From NCBI GenBank assembly GCA_031262205.1, contig JAISID010000049.1, positions 1-7,293 on the forward strand: a DNA stretch of 7,293 nucleotides, read 5' to 3'. This document shows positions 1 to 6,712 of this stretch, piece by piece (position 1 is the first letter of the stretch; every line of letters starts with the position of its first letter). The position numbers and the translations under genes were made by a program. The notes beneath the pieces are model-generated. The model did not search any database and had not been told where the DNA came from. It was given only the letters and a program-made list of their open reading frames with translations. This DNA comes from Holosporales bacterium (GTDB lineage: Bacteria > Pseudomonadota > Alphaproteobacteria > RUG11792).

Positions 1-37
1 GTCTTTATTTACTATGGGTTTTTAAGGAATATACGCA

Positions 38-49
38 TGTTTATAAACA
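38..49. repeat. 12-bp perfect palindrome upstream of atpH
   Basis: TGTTTATAAACA equals its own reverse complement. It lies about 40 nt upstream of the candidate -10 box for the atp genes, where a dimeric regulator could bind. Its function is unknown. In AT-rich DNA a 12-bp palindrome can arise by chance, so a regulatory role is only inferred. Confidence 0.35.
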
Positions 50-67
50 GGTAGAATTTGCCGATAC

Positions 68-77
68 GATACGTATC
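68..77. promoter_or_regulatory. 10-bp perfect palindrome over the -35 region of the atpH promoter
   Basis: GATACGTATC is a perfect palindrome and is preceded by an overlapping GATAC, so the motif reads GATAC-GATAC-GTATC from position 63. It covers the place where a -35 hexamer would lie relative to the TATAAT at 89-94. That is a typical operator position, but no regulator can be named from the sequence. Confidence 0.25.
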
Positions 78-85
78 TTGGTTTG

Positions 86-94
86 TGTTATAAT
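86..94 (+). promoter_or_regulatory. Extended -10 promoter for atpHAG
   Basis: The sequence TGTTATAAT is a perfect extended -10 element: TG at 86-87, one spacer base, then consensus TATAAT at 89-94. No good TTGACA-like -35 box lies 16-18 nt upstream, which fits the extended -10 class because those promoters depend less on the -35 box. Transcription would begin near 101-102 and leave a leader of about 30 nt before the GTG of atpH. It is the only strong promoter signal ahead of the three collinear atp genes. Confidence 0.55.
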
Positions 95-130
95 ATGAAA
101 TTATTATGTGCGTTCGCGTATTTTTAGATT

Positions 131-715
131 GTGAATTTAAATAATTTAACCGTACTTTTCGCGTCTTTGCCCGGCAGGTATTCGAAGGCTCTTTTTATCG
201 CGGGGAAGAAGTTCGGATGCCTTGAAGAGATTATCGATAACTTTTCCAAATTAGATATCTTTTTTAAAAATCATCCTTCTTTAAAAAAACTTTTAACCAG
301 CGGATGCATAAATACGAAAGACTTAACCAACGGGTGGAGAGCGTTGGGCGATTATTTAGCGTTTTGCCCTGTTTTTTTGTCTTTTGTTCGGCAACTTGTT
401 GTAAACAAACGTTTTGATCTTATCAATAAAATTTGGCATATATATAACATAGCGTTCGCTAAATTTAAGAATAAAAGAAACGTAACGGTCGTATCGGCTG
501 TGGAATTGCTTCCCGAGCAAAAAGAAAGAATTAGAGAATTAGTTGCCAAAATCTTTAAAGAGAAAGCTATAATAAAATACAAGATTGATGAAAGAATTTT
601 AGCAGGAGTAAAAATATCTTCGGAAGAAATTATAATGGATGCTTCCGCATTTGCTCAATTAAAACAGTTGTCCCAATTTTATAAACGCTTAAGAATTGAA
701 AGTACTAAAAAATGA
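131..715 (+). CDS. atpH: F1F0 ATP synthase subunit delta (OSCP family)
   Basis: The delta subunit is part of the peripheral stalk. It sits on top of the alpha3-beta3 head on the cytoplasmic side and ties it to the F0 b subunits, so that the head does not turn with the rotor. The 194-residue product has the usual family length and layout. The N-terminal helical domain begins with LPGRYSKALF (residues 13-22), matching the family PGRYAxALF start. A VTVVSAVEL strand lies at 118-126, and the C-terminal domain carries ILAGVKISSEEIIMDASA (156-173), matching the family pattern of a Gly-Gly/Ala turn followed by a D-x-S. Translation starts at GTG: an in-frame TAG lies 6 nt upstream and no other start precedes the conserved N-terminus. 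I see no clear Shine-Dalgarno sequence. The stop overlaps the atpA start by 4 nt (ATGA), which suggests translational coupling. The family call rests on motifs seen by eye. Confidence 0.93.
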   Translation: MNLNNLTVLFASLPGRYSKALFIAGKKFGCLEEIIDNFSKLDIFFKNHPSLKKLLTSGCINTKDLTNGWRALGDYLAFCPVFLSFVRQLVVNKRFDLINKIWHIYNIAFAKFKNKRNVTVVSAVELLPEQKERIRELVAKIFKEKAIIKYKIDERILAGVKISSEEIIMDASAFAQLKQLSQFYKRLRIESTKK

Positions 716-2265
716 AAGTCAAAGCCATTGAAATATCCACTATTTTACAAGAGAAAATTTCTGAATTTTCTTCGCATGTCGACGTATCTGAAATAGGATA
801 TATTCTCTCTGTCGGCGACGGCATAGCGAGAATTTTTGGATTAGAAAACGTACAGTCTGGGGAGCTGGTCGACATAATTTCGTCGGAAACCGGAGATACG
901 ATTAAAGCTATCGCAACCAATCTTGAAACAGACAACGTTGGCGTTATTATCGTTGGAGACGATTCGAAGGTAAAGGAAAAAGACTTGGTTAAAAGAACAT
1001 ACCGCATAGTCGATGTGAACGTCGGCATGGGATTGTTAGGGAGGGTCGTCGACGCTTTTGGAGAACCGATAGATTCCGACGAACCTATTACCGACGTTGT
1101 TCGTTATAATATGGAAAATCCAGCCCCTGGGATTATCGATAGACAATCGATTTGCGAACCTATGCTAACTGGCATTAGAATTGTCGACGCTTTGTTTCCT
1201 ATCGGCAGAGGGCAAAGAGAGTTAATTATAGGCGATAGACAAACTGGAAAAACTGCAATTGCAATCGATGCCATAATTAACCAAAAACAATATAACGACA
1301 ATGCGCCGAAAGAAGAGAAAGTCTATTGTATTTATGTCGCCATTGGCCAGAAGAGATCTGCCGTCGCGAGGATCGTCCAAATTTTGAAAAACCATGGGGC
1401 GATGGATTATTCTATAGTTGTGGCGGCTACAGCTGCCGATCCTGCTTCGATGCAATATATAGCGCCGTACACGGCGTGCGCTATGGGAGAGTATTTTAGA
1501 GACAATGGGATGCACGCTTTAATCGTTTACGACGACTTAACAAAACACGCCATTGCATATCGTCAAATTTCATTGCTTTTAAGAAGACCGCCTGGAAGAG
1601 AGGCTTTCCCCGGCGATGTTTTTTATTTGCATTCGAGACTGCTTGAAAGAGCCGCGAAGTTATCAGATTCAAAAGGCGGCGGTTCGTTGACGGCTCTTCC
1701 GATTGTTGAAACCCAAGCAGGCGACGTTGCCGCATATATTCCTACAAACGTTATTTCTATAACCGACGGACAATTGTTTTTGGAAACCGAAATGTTTTAC
1801 AAAGGAATAAGACCGGCGATAAATATAGGAGTTTCGGTTAGTAGGGTTGGTTCTGCCGCTCAAACAAAAGCGATGAAATCCGTTGCGAGCAATATTAAGA
1901 TAGAAATGGCTCAATATAACGAGCTTTCTTCGTTTTCGCAGTTTAGCAGCGACTTAGATAGCGCGACGAAGGAACTCCTTAACAATGGCGAAAAGATTAT
2001 AGAACTTTTAAAACAGCCGCAGTATAAAACATTGAAAAATTCGGAACACGTGGTTGTTCTTTATGCGTCTATGCATGGATACCTAAAAGACGTTGATAAA
2101 AAGCAGGTTAAGCAATTTGAAAGGGCTTTGCTTGAGGCTATAAAAAATGAGTCGAATATACTCGACGTTATAGATGAAACAAATGCTATCTCTAAGGAGC
2201 GCGAGAGCGAATTAAATGCGTTTTTAAAGAAGTTTAAAAGGAAGTGGCAAGTTATACAAAACTGA
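712..2265 (+). CDS. atpA: F1F0 ATP synthase subunit alpha
   Basis: Alpha is the regulatory nucleotide-binding subunit of the alpha3-beta3 catalytic head of F1. It supplies the arginine finger to the catalytic sites on beta. The 517-residue product has the normal length. Visible motifs are the Walker A loop GDRQTGKT (174-181), the Walker B strand ALIVYDD (269-275), the RRPPGREAFPGDVFYLHSRL region (291-310) and the alpha/beta family signature PAINIGVSVS (368-377). Arg378 of SRVG follows, equivalent to the E. coli alpha arginine finger. The N-terminus (IEISTILQEKI) has the family's short helix that contacts delta, which supports the ATG at 712. That ATG overlaps the atpH stop in an ATGA. No damage or missing catalytic residue is seen. 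An atpG start follows 42 nt after the stop. Confidence 0.99.
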   Translation: MKVKAIEISTILQEKISEFSSHVDVSEIGYILSVGDGIARIFGLENVQSGELVDIISSETGDTIKAIATNLETDNVGVIIVGDDSKVKEKDLVKRTYRIVDVNVGMGLLGRVVDAFGEPIDSDEPITDVVRYNMENPAPGIIDRQSICEPMLTGIRIVDALFPIGRGQRELIIGDRQTGKTAIAIDAIINQKQYNDNAPKEEKVYCIYVAIGQKRSAVARIVQILKNHGAMDYSIVVAATAADPASMQYIAPYTACAMGEYFRDNGMHALIVYDDLTKHAIAYRQISLLLRRPPGREAFPGDVFYLHSRLLERAAKLSDSKGGGSLTALPIVETQAGDVAAYIPTNVISITDGQLFLETEMFYKGIRPAINIGVSVSRVGSAAQTKAMKSVASNIKIEMAQYNELSSFSQFSSDLDSATKELLNNGEKIIELLKQPQYKTLKNSEHVVVLYASMHGYLKDVDKKQVKQFERALLEAIKNESNILDVIDETNAISKERESELNAFLKKFKRKWQVIQN

Positions 2266-2307
2266 GTTAAGTAGAACTGTTTAGTGTTTAAAAAGGTCTT
2301 CTGATTA

Positions 2308-3150
2308 ATGGAAAACTGGAAAGCTATAAAAAATAGAATTAAGACGGTAAGTAGTATTATAAAAACTATGAACTCGATAAAATTAGTCGCGACTATAAAG
2401 TTATCGAGAGTCAACAACATAAATAAATGTTCCAAACAGTGTTCCGATATACTGTTTAATATGCTTTTGAAAGCAGTTGACGATTGCCTTTTTAACGAAG
2501 AGTTTCCAGACGCTTGGTTTAATCGAGAAAAGGGCAAACAGCTAATATTAGTTTTATCGACAAACCAAGGGTTTTGCGGCTCGCTTAATCAATCTATTGT
2601 TACCGTCGCTAATGAACTTATCCGTATGCATGAAGGAGCATATGTTGAAGTTTTTGGAAAGAAGGGGAATGAGATACCTCAAAATCGAGCGGAAACGACG
2701 CCTTTACAAGAGGCGGCAATGCATTCGGTCGTTGGATTCTCTCAGTATTTAACGGCTTTAACAGTTAATTACGTATTGAACCATGAAGTAAACGAGGTGT
2801 TTTTGGTGAGCGGGGAGCATAAAAGTATCTTAGTTCAAAACGCCAGAAGTTTGCAGCTGTTTCCTATCGACAAAGAAAGTGCAAACGAGAAAGAAAACGT
2901 AAAAATAGAAGGAGACAGACTAAAGTTCCTGGAAGAAGTATTTAGGATGTATTTGTTTGAATTATTTAAAGGTCTTGTCACAGAACATTTAGTATCGGAA
3001 TATTCTTCGCGAGTTATGACGATGGATAATTCGGTTCGAAACGCCAGCGATATGTTTGAGAAATTGAAGGTTTTATCCAACCGCATTAGGCAGGATAAGA
3101 TTACTCAAGAATTGACGGAAATAATTTCCAGCATCGAATGTATTAGATAA
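2308..3150 (+). CDS. atpG: F1F0 ATP synthase subunit gamma
   Basis: Gamma is the central rotor shaft of F1. Its N- and C-terminal helices form a coiled coil inside the alpha3-beta3 head and pass the rotation of the c-ring to the catalytic sites. The product is 280 residues, the usual length. The N-terminal helix reads IKNRIKTVSSIIKTMNSIKLVA (residues 7-28; family pattern I-x-x-R-I-x-S-V, then K-I-T-x-A-M-x-x-V-A). The central fold has LSTNQGFCGSLNQSI (83-97) in place of the more usual SDRGLCGGFN. The C-terminal helix has SEYSSRVMTMDNSVRNA (230-246) and IRQDKITQELTEI (260-272), both strongly characteristic. AAGG at 2293-2296, 11 nt before the ATG, is a plausible ribosome binding site. The gene ends the atp cluster: no atpD or atpC follows, and the next gene is convergent. 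Confidence 0.97.
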   Translation: MENWKAIKNRIKTVSSIIKTMNSIKLVATIKLSRVNNINKCSKQCSDILFNMLLKAVDDCLFNEEFPDAWFNREKGKQLILVLSTNQGFCGSLNQSIVTVANELIRMHEGAYVEVFGKKGNEIPQNRAETTPLQEAAMHSVVGFSQYLTALTVNYVLNHEVNEVFLVSGEHKSILVQNARSLQLFPIDKESANEKENVKIEGDRLKFLEEVFRMYLFELFKGLVTEHLVSEYSSRVMTMDNSVRNASDMFEKLKVLSNRIRQDKITQELTEIISSIECIR

Positions 3151-3354
3151 AAATAGCTTTTGATTTAGTCTTTAATCTCCTGGAGATTCCATCCTTTGGT
3201 ACAGCGGCAAAGCAGCAAAATGAGCACCCAAGTTTGTTGTTTAAGAGAATCGCTCCCTCCAGTGCGGTAATAATCTTAAAGTACAATCTCATAGATAGAT
3301 TATTTAAAACATACCTATAGATTTTCGTATTATAGGATGATTCAGTTTGTTTAA
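3151..3354. other. Convergent intergenic region with a GC-richer core
   Basis: This 204-nt gap separates the ends of atpG and der. About 3181-3270 is roughly 48% GC by hand count, clearly above the AT-rich surroundings. AATCTCCTGGAGATT (3174-3188) is a near-perfect palindrome around one central base. CTGGAG (3180-3185) is complementary to CTCCAG (3257-3262) and could close a structure of about 83 nt. CCTATA (3314-3319) and TATAGG (3331-3336) are complementary arms around an 11-nt loop near the 3' end of der. No T-run follows any of these, so a standard intrinsic terminator is not evident. The longest ATG-started reading frame I saw here is 16 codons. I could not match it to tRNA, SRP RNA, 6S RNA or tmRNA. 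Confidence 0.5.
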
Positions 3355-4704
3355 TTATGCGTCCTTAAATGCGACTTTGACAGGGATATTTGTTAATTGA
3401 AAGCAGCGTTTTAGGTGATTTGTTATATACCGCTTATAATCTTCTCTTATGCTTTCTTTATTGGTCGTAAATATTAAAAATGTTGGGGGAGCGGTTTTGA
3501 CTTGCGTTATGTATTTCATTTTAAATTTGGTCGAGAGGCTTTGTATCAAATTGTTTTGGTTAATTTCGCGAAGCCAATTATTTAAATCAGAGGTTTTAAT
3601 TTTTTGTTTTTGTTTATCGTAAAAAGATAACGCCATCTTCAACATCTTCTCCACGTTCTCGTTTTTTAATGCAGAGACGAATAAAAACGGGACTTCCTTT
3701 AACTGAGAAAAACTTCTTGTAAAATTATGTTTCAGGAAAATTGGTATTTCATTTAGTTTATATGGCGTTAGGTCATACTTATTAAACGCTATAACTAAAA
3801 CTTTCCCTTCTTTTATGATATTTGCCGCAAGAGTTAAATCTTGCTTTTCAATTTTCCCTGAAGCCAAGGACGAAGCGTCGATCATCAAAATAACAACGTC
3901 GGCGTTTTTATAAGAATTCCAACTATTAGTCGCGGATAGCCTTTCTAGCAAGTCTGATATTTTTGCTTTACGTCTTAAGCCTGGGGTATCGATTATTGTT
4001 AGACGCCTACCGTTAATTTCAAAATCTGAATTGAAACTTTCGCGAGTAAGGCCGGCGAAATTTCCGACTAACCTTCGATTCTCGCCCAATATGCAATTTA
4101 CCATCGCAGATTTTCCTACGTTTGGTCTGCCGACGATTGCCAATTTAATAGTTTCTTTAAGCGTTGGATTAGTAATTTCCGACAGGTCGTCTTTATCGGG
4201 CAGATATTTATCTACCGTTTCTAAAAGCTCGTCTATGCCAATGCCATGTTCCGCAGATATTTGGATTATATCTTCAAATCCTAATTCTATTGTGTCTGAG
4301 TAAGCTAATTGGGTTGTTTTGTTCTCGCTTTTGTTAATAGCGATAATGACTTGCTTTCCGTTTTTTCTTAAAATTCTTGCTATTTCAAAATCATTTGTCG
4401 TGACGCTAGTTACTCCGTCTATAACAAAAATCACTAAGTTTGCCGATTTTACAACGTCGATCAACTTACGGGTTATAGCGTCTAAAAATTCAGACTTATT
4501 TTCATTCTCTGAATAATCGAACATACCTGGAGTGTCGACGACGGTAGCCTTCTTTCCTAGTATTGATATTTCCTTATCTCTAATATCTCTAGTGACGCCG
4601 GGTTTGTTAAACACCAACGCTTCCCTAGTCCTAGTTAGTCTATTGAATAAAGTAGACTTTCCAACGTTAGTTCTTCCGATTAGAGCTATTTTAAAGTTAC
4701 CCAA
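3355..4704 (-). CDS. der: Ribosome-assembly GTPase Der (EngA)
   Basis: Der is an essential GTPase with two tandem G domains that helps late assembly of the 50S ribosomal subunit in the cytoplasm. The 449-residue product has GD1 with G1 GRTNVGKS (10-17), G2 PGVTRD (35-40), G3 DTPG (57-60), G4 NKSE (124-127) and G5 SAE (150-152). GD2 has G1 GRPNVGKS (192-199), G2 region AGLTRES (217-223), G3 DTPG (239-242) followed by LRRKAK, G4 NKYD (308-311) and G5 SAL (344-346). A KH-like C-terminal domain follows from about 360. Two departures stand out: NKSE instead of NKxD in GD1, and GLTRE instead of the usual GTTRD in GD2. The start is TTG; no ATG or GTG lies before the first P-loop. A GGAGA stands 11 nt upstream (4716-4720), inside bamB. 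The first 8 nt overlap the end of bamB, so the two genes are probably cotranslated. Confidence 0.97.
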   Translation of the reverse strand: MGNFKIALIGRTNVGKSTLFNRLTRTREALVFNKPGVTRDIRDKEISILGKKATVVDTPGMFDYSENENKSEFLDAITRKLIDVVKSANLVIFVIDGVTSVTTNDFEIARILRKNGKQVIIAINKSENKTTQLAYSDTIELGFEDIIQISAEHGIGIDELLETVDKYLPDKDDLSEITNPTLKETIKLAIVGRPNVGKSAMVNCILGENRRLVGNFAGLTRESFNSDFEINGRRLTIIDTPGLRRKAKISDLLERLSATNSWNSYKNADVVILMIDASSLASGKIEKQDLTLAANIIKEGKVLVIAFNKYDLTPYKLNEIPIFLKHNFTRSFSQLKEVPFLFVSALKNENVEKMLKMALSFYDKQKQKIKTSDLNNWLREINQNNLIQSLSTKFKMKYITQVKTAPPTFLIFTTNKESIREDYKRYITNHLKRCFQLTNIPVKVAFKDA

Positions 4705-5998
4705 TTTTGCAGAGGTCTCCGCGAGAAGTTACTACAAACATTTGTCCGTCGACGATAACGGGAACTTTTGCTGTATTTACGCCTTTAAAAATTTCGTATT
4801 TCTTTTGGCCTTTTAATTTTCCAGTTGAAACGTCTATGTCCAAGACGTCGCCGGCGTTGCTGAATACCAATATTTCTCCGTTAATGATAAGAGGTCCTGT
4901 CCATTCGCGGTTTTCATATTTTTTATTTAAGGAAGAACAAATGTCTCTGATATCGGCTTTCCACTTTATGGAGCCGTCTTTGCAAGACAGACACGCAACT
5001 ATATTGTCGTTAGTTAATATGAAAATCCAGCCGTTATTTATCACAGGAGAATTTAAAGTCCCGATATTTTGCTCCCAAATTCTAATTCCCGATATCGCGT
5101 CGATAAGAACCATTTTAGATTCCGAAGCGGCGACTAGGACGTTATCTCCAAATACAAGAGGAGACATTGCTATATGAGATATTGTGACTCCGCTATCTGA
5201 AGTGTTCGACGGGACTAAGACGTCGCTCCAGTTGTCTGCTCCATTTTGAATATTGAGCGATATAATATCGCCTGAACTACACGCGCAAATTATGTCGTTT
5301 CCAAATACTGCTGGCGTTCCCGTCTTTTCCATGATTGTTTGTTCTTTATTAAACGTTTTCGTCCAGACAATAGAGCCGTTGTTAGCGTCTATGGCAAACG
5401 TTTGATTCTCAATTGACGAGGCAATAATTTTGCCGGAAACATATAACGGCGCTCCGTGAAGAGGATATTTTACAGACTTAATCCATAGCTCTTTTTGCGT
5501 TTTTGAATCGATTGCGACGATAGTCCCTATGTTGGTTGCAATGTATATAACTCCATTGTTTATAGCCATGCCGCCTGAAAATACTGCTCCATCGGGTTGT
5601 TTAGCAATTCGCTTTTCCCATAGTTTTTTACCGCTTTGCTCTGAGATACAAACTAAAGTTCCTTGCGAATCGACGGCGTAAACATTTTCTCCGAAGACTA
5701 GTATGTTAGAGTTTATAGGGCTTCTTCCTATCGAAGTTTTCCATAAAACTTTATTAAGCGAATCTATTTTGTAATGAATAGAGTTATGCTGTTTATTGCC
5801 GGCAATATCGGTGTATGAATCTATTTTTGAGGGGGAATTTATAGTAATATTTCCCGCTTTAATGGGGGCTGCAGACCTTAAATTATCATTAACAGCGATC
5901 CCGCTTATTGCTTCTCTTTTTCCTGGTAAAATTTCTTTTTTATCGCAAGCGGTTAAAAAGAGCGTAATAACGGCAATAGATAACCATAACTTTCTCAT
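4697..5998 (-). CDS. bamB: BamB-like outer-membrane assembly lipoprotein with PQQ-type beta-propeller
   Basis: BamB is a lipoprotein of the BAM complex, which folds beta-barrel proteins into the outer membrane. The 433-residue product starts with a lipoprotein signal: charged MRK, a hydrophobic stretch (4-16) and lipobox LTAC with Cys18 as the lipidated residue. A low-complexity linker (about 20-78) leads to a propeller built of PQQ-type repeats. These recur as D-x-x-[ST/N]-G-x-x-[LVI]-W or close variants, with tryptophans at 86, 127, 172, 212, 257, 308 and 346 and a final divergent copy near 387-394. This suggests about eight blades. PQQ binding is not implied; the fold is shared with quinoprotein dehydrogenases. 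The position directly before der matches the conserved bamB-der pair, which is the main reason for preferring BamB over another PQQ-repeat lipoprotein. The residue after the lipidated Cys is Asp, which is unusual for an outer-membrane lipoprotein by the E. coli rule. The start is an ATG, with GGAAA about 10 nt upstream. Confidence 0.85.
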   Translation of the reverse strand: MRKLWLSIAVITLFLTACDKKEILPGKREAISGIAVNDNLRSAAPIKAGNITINSPSKIDSYTDIAGNKQHNSIHYKIDSLNKVLWKTSIGRSPINSNILVFGENVYAVDSQGTLVCISEQSGKKLWEKRIAKQPDGAVFSGGMAINNGVIYIATNIGTIVAIDSKTQKELWIKSVKYPLHGAPLYVSGKIIASSIENQTFAIDANNGSIVWTKTFNKEQTIMEKTGTPAVFGNDIICACSSGDIISLNIQNGADNWSDVLVPSNTSDSGVTISHIAMSPLVFGDNVLVAASESKMVLIDAISGIRIWEQNIGTLNSPVINNGWIFILTNDNIVACLSCKDGSIKWKADIRDICSSLNKKYENREWTGPLIINGEILVFSNAGDVLDIDVSTGKLKGQKKYEIFKGVNTAKVPVIVDGQMFVVTSRGDLCKIG

Positions 5999-6023
5999 TT
6001 TTCTGTTTCCACGCTTTTTCTCA

Positions 6024-6038
6024 ATTATAATAATTATA
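6024..6038 (-). promoter_or_regulatory. Possible -10 boxes for bamB-der
   Basis: Read on the minus strand, two TATAAT hexamers stand 9 nt apart (6033-6038 and 6024-6029) in the 123-nt gap (5999-6121) between the end of rnpA and the start of bamB. The nearer one would start a transcript about 18 nt before the bamB ATG. Neither has a good -35 box at 16-18 nt. The region is very AT-rich, so the match could be chance. I see no intrinsic terminator after rnpA, so read-through from rpmH-rnpA into bamB-der is also possible. Confidence 0.35.
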
Positions 6039-6121
6039 TACTTAACTGCTCTTAAACGCCATGTATTTCCAAAATCTGGAGTTTTATAGGAAGGGAATTA
6101 GCGACCACAATCTCATATTGG

Positions 6122-6472
6122 CTAAGCGCTGGTTTTTTGGTTTTCCCGTTCTTGCGATCTTTTCAAACAGTATAGAAAATCAGATTTTAGTTTAGAAAAA
6201 TCGCAGGTTCCAGTTGTTAAAGTCGCAATGAAGATAAATGAATATCCGGCTTGAAATTCTGAAGCAAACTCTCGCACAATAACTCGTAGCCTACGTTTAG
6301 CTCTATTCCTTTTTACCGCATTTCCAATTTTCTTGCTGGCAACGTACCCGACATTTGGAAGGTCACTATCGCCCCCATAACAGATCGAAATAACATTGTC
6401 TGTTTTAGCTCGAGAACCGAATTTCGTGATTTTTACAAACTCGGCCCTTTTCTTTAACGTGGATGGGAACAC
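6122..6472 (-). CDS. rnpA: Ribonuclease P protein component
   Basis: RnpA is the small basic protein that binds the catalytic RNase P RNA and helps it bind and cleave the 5' leader of tRNA precursors. The 116-residue product is of normal length. It carries the diagnostic basic helix GNAVKRNRAKRRLR (50-63), which contains the RNR motif, preceded by VGYVASKKIG (41-50), typical of the family's central strand. The N-terminal LKKRAEFVKI (6-15) matches the family pattern of a basic patch followed by Phe. The start is GTG: an in-frame TGA lies 6 nt upstream, so no earlier start is available. Only 13 nt separate it from the stop of rpmH, in the usual rpmH-rnpA order. No yidD or yidC follows; the next gene on the same strand is bamB after 121 nt. 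Confidence 0.97.
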   Translation of the reverse strand: MFPSTLKKRAEFVKITKFGSRAKTDNVISICYGGDSDLPNVGYVASKKIGNAVKRNRAKRRLRVIVREFASEFQAGYSFIFIATLTTGTCDFSKLKSDFLYCLKRSQERENQKTSA

Positions 6473-6485
6473 AATTCAGGTATTT

Positions 6486-6620
6486 TTAAGCGCTTAGCCT
6501 TCTTCTCCCTTTTGCTCTTCTTGAGGCGATGACTTTTCTTCTGCCGACCGTAGACATCCTGCTTAAAAAGCCATGCCTTCTCTTTCTAACCAAATTGCTC
6601 GGTTGATATGTACGCTTCAT
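6486..6620 (-). CDS. rpmH: 50S ribosomal protein L34
   Basis: L34 is a small, very basic protein of the large ribosomal subunit. The reading frame gives 44 residues, the standard bacterial length. It starts MKRTYQPSNLVRKRRHGF, continues with SRMSTVGRRKVIASRRAKGR and ends RRLSA. Nearly every position follows the family consensus; substitutions such as LSRMST for the common RARMAT are mild. The stop is TAA (6486-6488) and the start is ATG (6618-6620). It precedes rnpA by 13 nt, the classic pairing. GGTG about 8 nt before the ATG is only a weak ribosome binding site. The identification is certain from length, sequence and neighbour, although the gene is short enough to be missed by simple reading-frame scans. 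Confidence 0.98.
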   Translation of the reverse strand: MKRTYQPSNLVRKRRHGFLSRMSTVGRRKVIASRRAKGRRRLSA

Positions 6621-6636
6621 AACAAAACACCAGTGA

Positions 6637-6642
6637 ATTATA
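6637..6642 (-). promoter_or_regulatory. Possible -10 box of the rpmH-rnpA promoter
   Basis: On the minus strand a consensus TATAAT ends 16 nt before the rpmH ATG. No convincing -35 hexamer is seen 16-18 nt upstream, and there is no TG extension. If used, the leader would be only about 9-10 nt long. The upstream DNA is AT-rich, so a chance match is possible. Confidence 0.35.
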
Positions 6643-6696
6643 TCCAATCAATATATCATATTTGTTACCGTCTATAAAGATGTATTTATCTAACGG

Positions 6697-6712
6697 ATTA
6701 AACCGGTTTAAT
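6697..6712. repeat. 16-bp perfect palindrome upstream of rpmH
   Basis: ATTAAACCGGTTTAAT equals its own reverse complement. It is flanked by CGG on the left and, after two unpaired bases, CCG on the right, so the symmetry extends a little further. It lies about 77 nt upstream of the rpmH start, outside any supported gene. A shorter palindrome, TTATTTAAATAA, follows at 6725-6736. It could be a dimeric-protein binding site, but no known operator can be named. Confidence 0.45.

Noticed and set aside
705..2537. Several minus-strand open frames opposite atpA and atpG
   Set aside because: They are shadows of well-supported genes; none shows a domain or an independent start context.
3180..3270. Possible SRP RNA, tmRNA or tRNA between atpG and der
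   Set aside because: The conserved SRP GGAAGG-type apex, tmRNA tag and tRNA T-arm GGTTCRA were looked for on both strands and not seen.
3314..3336. Intrinsic terminator for der
   Set aside because: The stem CCTATA/TATAGG is AT-rich and no T-run follows on the minus strand.
4031..5177. Plus-strand open frames opposite der and bamB
   Set aside because: Antisense shadows of genes confirmed by motifs; no coding evidence of their own.
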